Positions 1-5,889 of a stretch of 16,025 nucleotides of DNA are shown piece by piece. This stretch comes from a bacterium (GTDB lineage: Bacteria > Bacillota_I > Bacilli_A > RFN20 > CAG-826): contig SFUB01000041.1 in the NCBI GenBank assembly GCA_004561785.1, positions 1-16,025 of the forward strand, written 5' to 3'. Position numbers and translations under genes: made by a program. Below the pieces are notes generated by a model that saw nothing but the letters and a program-made list of their open reading frames with translations, was not told the DNA's origin and searched no databases. Positions within the stretch are counted from its first letter, which is position 1, and each line of letters starts with the position of its first letter.

Positions 1-1401
1 GCCATGGCGTTTCTCCTTCTTCTTCAATTGGAACTCCTCGAGCTCGTGCCCGATGCGTAAGTACTTGTCGTCGTGGAAGTCCACGGCGTAGTCGAGTTTT
101 CGATCTTGGGAGATGAGCTGCATCATCATGAGCATGATGAGGTCTCCCTGGGTTTCGGTGGGAATATCGACGGAAGACATCCGCGGATCCTCCCCTAGAT
201 ACCGCAAGGCGGCCGCGTTGATGTTCTCCTTCGAATAGGGGTCTTCCCCAAAGATGCGGTCGAGGCCGTTTTCGACTTCGGTCGCATCGCCTTCCGGCAC
301 GGGGAGGTCCACTGCGACCGGCTTCTCTCTCTGGAAGCGGGGGCTCGACATGCTTCGGGCGTCCAAGATTCCGGAGGAATGGATTCCCACCAGATCCTCG
401 AAGGGGTAATCGTCGGGGACGTCGGCGATCGCCTTCAAGCAATCGTTGATCCGGCCCGTGACGTCTTTGGTCGAGGTCAAAAGGAAATCGAGCCTCGCCT
501 TGGTGGAGGAAAGGTACTTCGCGTTCTGCGCATCGAGGACCGCGAGATATTTCTCAATGCCTTCAAAGGAGGAAATGACGTAGCCCGCCTCTTCCCGGAT
601 CTCGTTTTCGATGGCCTCGTAGCGTTCTTTGGTGAGGTCTTTGACGTCCTCGGTCAAAACCGAGTTGGCGACCATCTCCTCCATGTGGTCGCGGAGGAGG
701 TCGCGGAGGATGGTGATGATCTGGGAGGAATAGCGGGAGGGGTTATCCCTCATCTTGAGGTTATTGAAAACGCGGAGGATGACTTGGCTTTGGTACTTCC
801 CGACCAAGGTGTCCAAAATCTCGCGGGGGGAAAGATTCGGGTTGTCCAATAGGGCGTCGAGAAATTCCTTGATCTCGCTGGAAAGGCGGGAAAGGGAGTT
901 CATGAGTTCCTTCGTGAGACGGTAAACCTGCTGAAGGATGGCGGTGGACTTTGATAAGTCGAAGCTTTTCAAAGCGGAGTAGATGACATAGACATAGCCG
1001 GTGTATTCAAGGGGCTTCTCGGCCCTTTCGGCAAGGTTCACGAAGAATTCCATCGTGGCTTTGCCGGAGGAGGTGAACGAAACCAAGGCGTTATATCCGC
1101 CTAAGGATTCCTCATTGATCCAGCCGAAATTCCGGAACTGGCGAAGCTTAAGCTGGGCCTTGTCGCGGGCGCTCCTTCTGGAGATGTCCCCGCCTTCGCC
1201 GTCGTCTTTGACTTCGCCGGAATGGTCTTCCAAAAACGCGGCCAAAGCTCCCACGGCCTCCTCTTTTGGGATGAAGTCCCCATAATCGATGGATTCGGAG
1301 AGATGGTAAAGGATTCGGAGCAATTCGAAATTGCCCCTCTTGTCCTCCGAAGTGAGAACGGAGAACATTCTTTCGTTGATACAATCAAAAAGGTTGTCCA
1401 T
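1..1401 (-). CDS. jetA: Wadjet protein JetA (MukF/kleisin-like), 3' end outside window
   Basis: Open minus-strand frame of 467 codons from the ATG at 1401 to the left edge with no stop, so the gene continues a short way outside. I recognise it from family memory as the JetA/DUF5716 type. The start is NLFDCINERMFSVLTSEDKR; at about residues 88-94 is RQFRNFGWI; at 131-145 is LEYTGYVYVIYSALK; at 293-308 is NAKYLSSTKARLDFLL. These match the winged-helix N-terminus and helical middle that I know from JetA. JetA is the kleisin-like subunit that joins JetB and the SMC-like JetC; with the nuclease JetD the complex recognises and cuts closed circular DNA such as plasmids. jetA is normally first in jetABCD, which fits a strong ribosome site and ATG at the left edge. 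No Shine-Dalgarno precedes 1401; a CATAAT -10 lies 11 bases upstream. A chromosomal MksF condensin subunit is the alternative. Confidence 0.8.
   Translation of the reverse strand, partial: MDNLFDCINERMFSVLTSEDKRGNFELLRILYHLSESIDYGDFIPKEEAVGALAAFLEDHSGEVKDDGEGGDISRRSARDKAQLKLRQFRNFGWINEESLGGYNALVSFTSSGKATMEFFVNLAERAEKPLEYTGYVYVIYSALKSFDLSKSTAILQQVYRLTKELMNSLSRLSSEIKEFLDALLDNPNLSPREILDTLVGKYQSQVILRVFNNLKMRDNPSRYSSQIITILRDLLRDHMEEMVANSVLTEDVKDLTKERYEAIENEIREEAGYVISSFEGIEKYLAVLDAQNAKYLSSTKARLDFLLTSTKDVTGRINDCLKAIADVPDDYPFEDLVGIHSSGILDARSMSSPRFQREKPVAVDLPVPEGDATEVENGLDRIFGEDPYSKENINAAALRYLGEDPRMSSVDIPTETQGDLIMLMMMQLISQDRKLDYAVDFHDDKYLRIGHELEEFQLKKKEKRHG
3..18 (-). promoter_or_regulatory. Ribosome binding site and probable start of jetB
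   Basis: On the minus strand AAGGAG (18-13) is followed by 7 bases and an ATG (5-3) that lies in a different frame from jetA. This is one of the best Shine-Dalgarno sites in the window and overlaps the end of the still-open jetA frame. Inference: the second Wadjet gene (jetB, MukE-like) begins here, translationally coupled to jetA. Only the first codon and two bases are visible, so identity rests on gene order. Confidence 0.5.
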
Positions 1402-1412
1402 GACGCCGGCTA

Positions 1413-1418
1413 ATTATG
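1413..1418 (-). promoter_or_regulatory. Candidate extended -10 box for jetA
   Basis: Minus strand TGC-CATAAT, an extended -10 form, ends 11 bases before the jetA ATG. No convincing -35 is seen at 16-18 bases. Transcription from it would give a leader of only about 4-5 bases, consistent with the absence of a Shine-Dalgarno site. Confidence 0.4.
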
Positions 1419-1444
1419 GCACAAGGGGAAGATTGCCGCCATCT

Positions 1445-1461
1445 TTTCTACATAGTAGAAA
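1445..1461. repeat. Palindrome between jetA and the MazG gene (operator candidate)
   Basis: Perfect 7-base arms TTTCTAC and GTAGAAA separated by ATA. It lies in the 144-base gap between the divergent jetA and MazG-type genes, centred about 50 bases upstream of the jetA start and about 93 upstream of the MazG start. It has no T-tract and is not placed as a terminator, so a dimeric regulator site is the natural reading. Confidence 0.4.
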
Positions 1462-1533
1462 GCGAGGCGGTCTAGAACCTTCCTTTATGCCGCGTCTTTT
1501 CTTAGAAGCCGGAGCAAATACTCCCAAAAAGAG

Positions 1534-1539
1534 GATAAT
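1534..1539 (+). promoter_or_regulatory. Candidate -10 box for the MazG-type gene
   Basis: GATAAT with 6 bases to the ATG at 1546. The purine-rich AGAGGA overlapping it is 10 bases from the ATG, rather far for a Shine-Dalgarno site. No good -35 is visible. A leaderless mRNA is possible. Confidence 0.35.
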
Positions 1540-1545
1540 GGGCCC

Positions 1546-1872
1546 ATGAACAAAAAAGTCATGGAAGAAATCGACAAGGTAAACCGCGAAAGGGATTGGG
1601 ATCAGTTCCACACCGGGGAGAATCTCGCCAAATCAATCGCCATCGAGGCGGGCGAGCTGCTGGAGCTTTTCCAATGGGGGAACGAAGCCAAATCGCTCGA
1701 AGCCTTGAAAGAGGAACTCGCGGATGTCCTCTCCTACTGCTATATGCTCGCGGAAAAATACGGGTTTGACGTCGATGAGATCGTTTTGGACAAATACAAG
1801 AAGAACGAGGCGAAATACCCCGTTTCCAAAGCCAAAGGCAACTCGAAGAAATACAACGAATTCGATGAATAG
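1546..1872 (+). CDS. MazG-like nucleotide pyrophosphohydrolase
   Basis: A 108-residue all-helical protein of the MazG/dCTPase (RS21-C6, YpjD-like) group, which hydrolyse NTPs or dNTPs to the monophosphate and pyrophosphate using Mg2+. The metal-binding signature is visible: E34, E37 and E40 in IAIEAGELLELFQW, then E56/E57 and D60 in LKEELADVLSYC. The length is that of a single MazG domain, shorter than two-domain MazG proteins. The tail from about residue 92 is charged and probably disordered. It diverges from jetA and ends one base before the stop of the convergent membrane-protein gene. The substrate cannot be told from sequence: pool cleaning (modified dNTP) is the usual role, and some relatives act in phage defence. 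Confidence 0.85.
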   Translation: MNKKVMEEIDKVNRERDWDQFHTGENLAKSIAIEAGELLELFQWGNEAKSLEALKEELADVLSYCYMLAEKYGFDVDEIVLDKYKKNEAKYPVSKAKGNSKKYNEFDE

Positions 1873-1873
1873 T

Positions 1874-3730
1874 TCAGACGAGCCCGCGCATCATGTCGAG
1901 CACCATGAAGACGGTGGCCAAAACCAGCAAAGAGAAGGTGAGCCCAAAGAGGACGTAGTCCAAAAGGGCTCTTTTCTTGACTTGCTTGAAATAGAAGAAG
2001 GAAAGCAAAGCCTCCGCCAAAGACCCGATCACCAAGGCATAGCGGATCCGGTCTAGGCCCGGCATCAAAGAGGGAGCGGCGAAATAAGCAACCGAAAGAG
2101 CCGACTTCCAAAGCGAATCCCCAAGAAGGATGCTCCTGGCAAAAGCACCGCCCCTTTCATCCCTGCCCATCCATCCGGAGACTGTGGCGAAGGTAAAAAC
2201 AAGAAGGCCCGCAAACGGGACAAGCATCCAAAAAGAAGCCTGATTTGCGGTGAATCCAGAATATAAATAGAGGAAAACGAAGGCAAATAGGCATACGACG
2301 ACGGGCAGAGCGACGCCAAAAATCAAATAGCAAAGCCAAGAGCCCTTCCCCCAGCTTTTGACCTCAAGGTTCTTCTCTTTCGCTCCTAAAGGCAGACGAT
2401 ACCCCTTTCCCGTCTCGCCGAACAAGGCCTTCAAAGCGGGGTCGGAGCTTTTGACGGCCACTCTATGGGCGTGAGGCGAGCGGAGAAGGTTCTCCAGCAT
2501 CGGATCAAAGCGCAAAAGCAAAGGCTCGTTGAGGTGCCCCTTGATGAAGAGAAGAGGCTTCGCCATCGCTTCGAGGTTTCCCTTTTTAGGATGGGTCCTC
2601 TCAAGTTCCTTGATAACTTCCCTTGCGTTGCCGGGGATCATCCCCAATCCCAAGGATGCGGCGAAAAGCTCGATCTTCGTTTCGAATTTAAGGGGATGAA
2701 TCTCTCCTAGGATCAGGGAGAAGCGTTCTTTCCCAAGGCCAGGAAGAGCCATAAGGTGAGCCAAAACCAAGAAATAGAAATCATCGGGGGATCTTGTCTC
2801 TTGGACGAATTTCGAGATCTCCTCCTTGAGTTGCTCTGGATTGCTTTCGAGCGCACGCGACTCGTAGTAATAAAGCTTTAGTTCCTTCTCATCATAGGCG
2901 TAACGGAAAGGAACGAAAGTGATTTTCTCTTTTGGGAAAAGGGCCCGAAGATTGAAAAGAGTCAAGGCGTCATTCAGATTTCCGCTTCTTTTGAACGAAG
3001 CGACGCCCATCTTGTTGTAGTATTCAATCAAACTATCCTCAAACCCACGTTTCTTTTCTAAAGTCTCCGGACTTTCTTGGTCGCCAAGGGAAAGGCCCAT
3101 TCTCCAAAAAGGGAGAAGGGATAAGAAAGACCCGATTTCCAAGATCCGTTGATCGGATTTGCCTTTGCAGATGAGATAAAGGAATCCTCTCGCTTCATCG
3201 ATGAGGGCGTTTTTTCTTTCTGAGCTTTCAAGCCCCTCCGGAAGGTTGAGGCATCTCTGATAATGCTTTTCCGCCTCTTCTTTGGACAAAGAGGAGCCCG
3301 ATGCGAGAAGTTGCTTCTGGCGCAAAGCGGTCAAACGGCAAAGAAGCCAAGGACGGATCAGGGTCGCTTCTTTCTCGCAATCGTAGGAAAGGGGCGATCC
3401 TTCGTTCAAAGAGGGGGCGTCGAACTTAAGAAGCGCGTCGATCGCGGCTTGGTATTCTTTTTTGGAGGCGTCAGAAGAGATTTCCTCAAGCAAAGAGATC
3501 CATTTCTCCAAGAAGGAATCGAACTTACCCAAGAAGAGGACGCCCTTTTGTCTCTTCTCCTCGCTTTGATGAATTTTTCTTTGAAGGACATTCATCTCGT
3601 CCCTTTGCTTTTTTGCCAAAAGGAGGCAAGCGTTGGTTTCCCGGAAAGAGAGATCGGGATTCGGGAAAGGGGGGAAGTCCTCTTGCTCGCACAACACGGT
3701 GGAGGGAGAAAGCACGTCTTTATCATTCAT
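1874..3730 (-). CDS. Unrecognised 618-residue protein with C-terminal membrane domain
   Basis: I do not recognise this family. About 460 N-terminal residues are soluble and mostly helical. Residues 30-70 are charged and may form a coiled coil, and the middle has an irregular helical-repeat feel without a clear TPR consensus. The C-terminal 156 residues hold four or five hydrophobic segments at about 465-490, 500-518, 533-552 (weaker), 562-580 and 593-614. There is no signal peptide and no catalytic motif I can name. The start at 3730 is supported by GGGAGG with an 8-base spacer and overlaps the preceding small gene by 8 bases, so this is the last gene of a four-gene operon. Its stop is one base from the convergent MazG-type gene. 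An anchored scaffold or sensor is a guess. Confidence 0.8.
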   Translation of the reverse strand: MNDKDVLSPSTVLCEQEDFPPFPNPDLSFRETNACLLLAKKQRDEMNVLQRKIHQSEEKRQKGVLFLGKFDSFLEKWISLLEEISSDASKKEYQAAIDALLKFDAPSLNEGSPLSYDCEKEATLIRPWLLCRLTALRQKQLLASGSSLSKEEAEKHYQRCLNLPEGLESSERKNALIDEARGFLYLICKGKSDQRILEIGSFLSLLPFWRMGLSLGDQESPETLEKKRGFEDSLIEYYNKMGVASFKRSGNLNDALTLFNLRALFPKEKITFVPFRYAYDEKELKLYYYESRALESNPEQLKEEISKFVQETRSPDDFYFLVLAHLMALPGLGKERFSLILGEIHPLKFETKIELFAASLGLGMIPGNAREVIKELERTHPKKGNLEAMAKPLLFIKGHLNEPLLLRFDPMLENLLRSPHAHRVAVKSSDPALKALFGETGKGYRLPLGAKEKNLEVKSWGKGSWLCYLIFGVALPVVVCLFAFVFLYLYSGFTANQASFWMLVPFAGLLVFTFATVSGWMGRDERGGAFARSILLGDSLWKSALSVAYFAAPSLMPGLDRIRYALVIGSLAEALLSFFYFKQVKKRALLDYVLFGLTFSLLVLATVFMVLDMMRGLV

Positions 3731-3905
3731 TCTCGTTCCCTCCCGTTTTTGTCTTCAAATCCACGGTTTTCCTTGCAAAAGCCTTTTGATATTCGAAAAA
3801 GAGGTCCGTCATTTCCCGAGCCCTCTTTTGCATGATCTCGGAGCAAGCCTGACGAATTGCTGCGTTTCTTGCGAGGATTTCTTTCTGGGCGGAGCGTTTA
3901 TTCAT
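3723..3905 (-). CDS. Small helical protein of unknown function (60 aa)
   Basis: Sixty residues, highly charged and predicted helical throughout, without a membrane segment or cysteine pair. I chose the ATG at 3905 (MNKRSAQ...), where the preceding GGGTGA is a modest ribosome site. A GTG at 3914 in the same frame would add three residues. It overlaps the upstream 91-residue gene by 8 bases and the downstream 618-residue gene by 8 bases, so it is almost certainly translated with them. No family recognised. The size and charge suggest a partner or adaptor of its neighbours rather than an enzyme (inference). Confidence 0.65.
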   Translation of the reverse strand: MNKRSAQKEILARNAAIRQACSEIMQKRAREMTDLFFEYQKAFARKTVDLKTKTGGNENE

Positions 3906-4173
3906 CTTCGTCACCCAGATTCAAAGAGCAATAGGCCAAGGCAAGCCTTGAGGAAGTTTGCTGATCCTTTTCCGAGAGGGAACGGGCCCTTTCAATGATT
4001 TCGACGGATTCGAAAACGCCGACGGAACGCCTGGCCTCCTCCAACTGAAGGGAACGTTCCTTCACGGCGAGAGCAAAACTATCCGCCAACTCGCGGTCTA
4101 AGCTCGCGCAGGCGGAGTTCAATTGGGCCTCCACTTGGCAAGCGTCTTTTCTGATTGCCTCTTTGCCTTCCAT
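3898..4173 (-). CDS. Small helical protein of unknown function (91 aa)
   Basis: Ninety-one residues, helical with heptad-like charge patterns (for example residues 40-75), three cysteines, no signal peptide, ending in the acidic LGDEDE. The ATG at 4173 is chosen because an internal promoter lies just upstream (-35 at 4215-4210, -10 at 4192-4187); longer in-frame starts (TTG 4215, TTG 4182) would fall in or next to that promoter. The ribosome site is poor (AAAAAG). It overlaps the next gene by 8 bases (ATGAATAA). It is about WXG100 size, but I see no WXG turn, so a type VII secretion assignment is not supported. Confidence 0.65.
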   Translation of the reverse strand: MEGKEAIRKDACQVEAQLNSACASLDRELADSFALAVKERSLQLEEARRSVGVFESVEIIERARSLSEKDQQTSSRLALAYCSLNLGDEDE

Positions 4174-4186
4174 CTTTTTCAAGCAA

Positions 4187-4215
4187 ATTGTCACACCCCA
4201 CGGACCGCTCTTCAA
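4187..4215 (-). promoter_or_regulatory. Internal promoter before the 91-residue gene
   Basis: Minus strand TTGAAG (4215-4210), a 17-base spacer, then GACAAT (4192-4187) preceded by TGT (extended -10). It lies in the only real gap of the operon (49 bases). It would allow the last three genes to be made without the 133-residue first gene. Confidence 0.55.
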
Positions 4216-4222
4216 GGACGGT

Positions 4223-4624
4223 TTAAGCCTTGTTCGACCAATCCGGGGCGTTGCCCACGCCCATGCTCGCCATGGCCTTGGCTTTCAAATCCTCAACCTC
4301 CTTCTCGTCAATCACGCCAACGAGCATCAGAAGGTCCCAAAAGGAAACGCCCAAAAGAACGGGGAGCGTCTGTTGAACGGGCTGAGGGTATTCGGCTAGG
4401 CAAGCCATAAGATCGCCCGCGCTTTTCGCAATTTTGAACAGGGCTTCGTATTTGGCATCGGCTTTCCCGTTGCTCCGGACGAATCCGTCGATTAAAGACA
4501 AAAGCGACCCCTGATCGGACAGAGGTCCGTCTTTCCGGCCTTTGACGATCTCAATCTGAGCCGAGGAAAGGTATTCTCCGGCTTCGAACGCATCCTCTTT
4601 CTTCACGATATCCTGATTATCCAT
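4223..4624 (-). CDS. Unrecognised 133-residue protein, first gene of the operon
   Basis: A soluble helical protein of 133 residues, no family recognised. Visible features are an acidic N-terminus, a likely helical core at about residues 40-80, a hydrophobic stretch at 85-104 (TLPVLLGVSFWDLLMLVGVI) that is short for a membrane span and is better read as a buried helix, and a small, polar tail. The start is firm: AGGAGG with a 6-base spacer, downstream of a well-formed promoter. It is followed after 49 bases by the 91-residue gene, itself overlapping the rest of the operon. Confidence 0.75.
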   Translation of the reverse strand: MDNQDIVKKEDAFEAGEYLSSAQIEIVKGRKDGPLSDQGSLLSLIDGFVRSNGKADAKYEALFKIAKSAGDLMACLAEYPQPVQQTLPVLLGVSFWDLLMLVGVIDEKEVEDLKAKAMASMGVGNAPDWSNKA

Positions 4625-4642
4625 GACGTTCCTCCTGACTCC

Positions 4643-4670
4643 ATTCTAAGAGAACGAGATTCTCTTGCAA
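4643..4670 (-). promoter_or_regulatory. Operon promoter with embedded palindrome
   Basis: Minus strand TTGCAA (4670-4665), 16-base spacer, TAGAAT (4648-4643); AGGAGG follows within the short predicted leader. A perfect inverted repeat AAGAGAA-N5-TTCTCTT (4648-4666) fills the spacer and touches both boxes, the classic position for a repressor operator. It has no T-tract, so it is not a good terminator for the HAD gene. Confidence 0.6.
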
Positions 4671-4677
4671 CAGCGCC

Positions 4678-5325
4678 TTATAAGGGCAAAACCTTTTTCG
4701 CGGCTTCAATCATATCCGCGAATTCCTTCAGGCTGAAATCGGGGTTCTGCGCCGATCCGAATCCGTAACCGGCGTGAATGAAGGGCAGCCCCGCCAAACG
4801 GGTCTGCTCCTCATCGGAAGCGGTGTCCCCAATGTAGCAAGCCCGCTTTATGGCGAAATCAGACAGCAGTTTTTTGATGGACCCGTGCTTCGGCAAATGA
4901 GTGTCGCCATAGCAAAGGTGTCCGGAGAAAATCTCCGGATGGGACAAAGAGGCCAAATAGTCCTCGATGTACCCTTTTTGGCAATTGGACATGATGAGGA
5001 GGGTATAGCCCATCTCCTTGAGCTGGCGCAGGGTCTCCTCTTCTTTGGGGAAAAGACGCCCGGGGTGGGAGGCGAGGTATTCGATTTCGAAATCGAAGGC
5101 CTCTTTGGCCCAAGCCATCCCTTTTTCCCGATCGGGGGCGGAGGAGGCGATGTTCTTGGCGATGTCTTCCATCATAAGACCCATCTGAGCCCTGACTTCG
5201 GGCTGAGAAATCGAAAAATCCGGCCCGAAATACTTCTTTCCGCATTGGCTCCAAGATTCCGCCACCACTTCCGTGGAGTCCCATAGGGTGCCATCTAAAT
5301 CGAAAATCAACGCTACCTGTTCCAT
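4678..5325 (-). CDS. HAD-superfamily phosphatase (phosphoglycolate-phosphatase-like)
   Basis: A complete 215-residue HAD subfamily IA hydrolase. Motif I DLDGTLWDS has nucleophile D9 and acid/base D11; motif II is S113-N114 in IMSN; motif III lysine is K146 in PKHGS; motif IV is GDTASDE with D167 and D171 for Mg2+. The helical cap lies between residues 15 and 90. Relatives dephosphorylate small sugar phosphates, phosphoglycolate or nucleotides; the substrate is not readable here. There is no Shine-Dalgarno site before 5325, while a perfect TATAAT stands 8 bases upstream. It diverges from the Fn3-like/MscS pair and is followed on the same strand by the unknown operon, which has its own promoter. 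Confidence 0.9.
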   Translation of the reverse strand: MEQVALIFDLDGTLWDSTEVVAESWSQCGKKYFGPDFSISQPEVRAQMGLMMEDIAKNIASSAPDREKGMAWAKEAFDFEIEYLASHPGRLFPKEEETLRQLKEMGYTLLIMSNCQKGYIEDYLASLSHPEIFSGHLCYGDTHLPKHGSIKKLLSDFAIKRACYIGDTASDEEQTRLAGLPFIHAGYGFGSAQNPDFSLKEFADMIEAAKKVLPL

Positions 5326-5333
5326 GGCCCAAA

Positions 5334-5339
5334 ATTATA
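5334..5339 (-). promoter_or_regulatory. -10 box of the HAD phosphatase gene
   Basis: Minus strand TATAAT, 8 bases before the ATG at 5325. No clear -35 at 16-18 bases. The start of transcription would fall at or within a few bases of the start codon. Confidence 0.5.
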
Positions 5340-5384
5340 TCCTTTTTCATCTCATTTCCGCTACTAAAGGGGTTCAACCTTTGG

Positions 5385-5390
5385 TATAAC
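5385..5390 (+). promoter_or_regulatory. Extended -10 box of the Fn3-like/MscS operon
   Basis: TGG-TATAAC with 7 bases to the ATG at 5398. AAGG just before the ATG is too close for 5398 but about 9 bases from the next in-frame ATG (5404), so either a leaderless start at 5398 or a short-leader start at 5404 is possible. Confidence 0.45.
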
Positions 5391-5397
5391 AAGGCAT

Positions 5398-5889
5398 ATG
5401 GACATGGAAGGGAATGATTTATCCACGGATAACCTCGCCCTCAGCGACGAACTTTCGGCCCCTTTCGTCTATTCGGATGGGAAAGAAACCTCTTACGCCA
5501 AAAGCAAGCGAGTGAAAGGGGCGGCCATCACCTTAACCTCTCTGCTCGTCGTCGCCGGAGGCGCGATTGGGATCGGCTCGATCAACCCATTCCTGAAGGG
5601 GCTGCCGGAGATCAAGGACCCTTCGTATTCTTATTCGGAGGGGACGCTTCAGGCGAGTTTCGGCTTAGAGAATGAGGGCAACTTCAGAGTCCTCTTCTTC
5701 CTTCAAGCGGAAAAAGCCGCCAAGCCTGTTTACAGCCAAGACATTTCAAGCCCCCAAGAGTACGCCCTGCGCATTGAGGGCCTTTTGGACGGAGTGACCT
5801 ACGAAGGCAAATGGACCGTCAGCAACGGATTCGACTACGAGGCAACGGAACATCTATTCACCCTAAACGAAAAAGGAGAAGTGCTATGA
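5398..5889 (+). CDS. Single-pass membrane protein with Fn3-like outer domain
   Basis: A 163-residue protein: about 38 polar residues, a basic stretch (KSKRVKG), one membrane segment at about 40-62 (rich in A, V, L, G), then about 100 residues outside. The outer part alternates beta strands and has the GLLDGVTYEGKWTVSNGFDY arrangement typical of the E-F strands of a fibronectin type III or similar Ig-like fold; this is a fold impression, not a firm match. Topology by the positive-inside rule is N-in. Its stop overlaps the MscS-family start (ATGA), so both are made from one mRNA. An accessory or anchoring subunit for the channel is plausible but unproven. An ATG two codons in (5404) is an alternative start. 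Confidence 0.75.
   Translation: MDMEGNDLSTDNLALSDELSAPFVYSDGKETSYAKSKRVKGAAITLTSLLVVAGGAIGIGSINPFLKGLPEIKDPSYSYSEGTLQASFGLENEGNFRVLFFLQAEKAAKPVYSQDISSPQEYALRIEGLLDGVTYEGKWTVSNGFDYEATEHLFTLNEKGEVL

Noticed and set aside
379..852. Plus-strand reading frame of 157 codons
   Set aside because: Lies entirely opposite jetA, whose minus-strand frame is open for 467 codons with recognisable family blocks; an antisense shadow.
3263..3835. Plus-strand reading frame of 190 codons
   Set aside because: Opposite the start of the 618-residue gene and the 60-residue gene; no ribosome site and a composition typical of reverse reading.
3898..4215. The 91-residue protein as a WXG100-type secretion substrate
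   Set aside because: Size and helical nature fit, but there is no WXG turn, no C-terminal YxxxD/E-type signal, and no EssC-like ATPase gene in the window.
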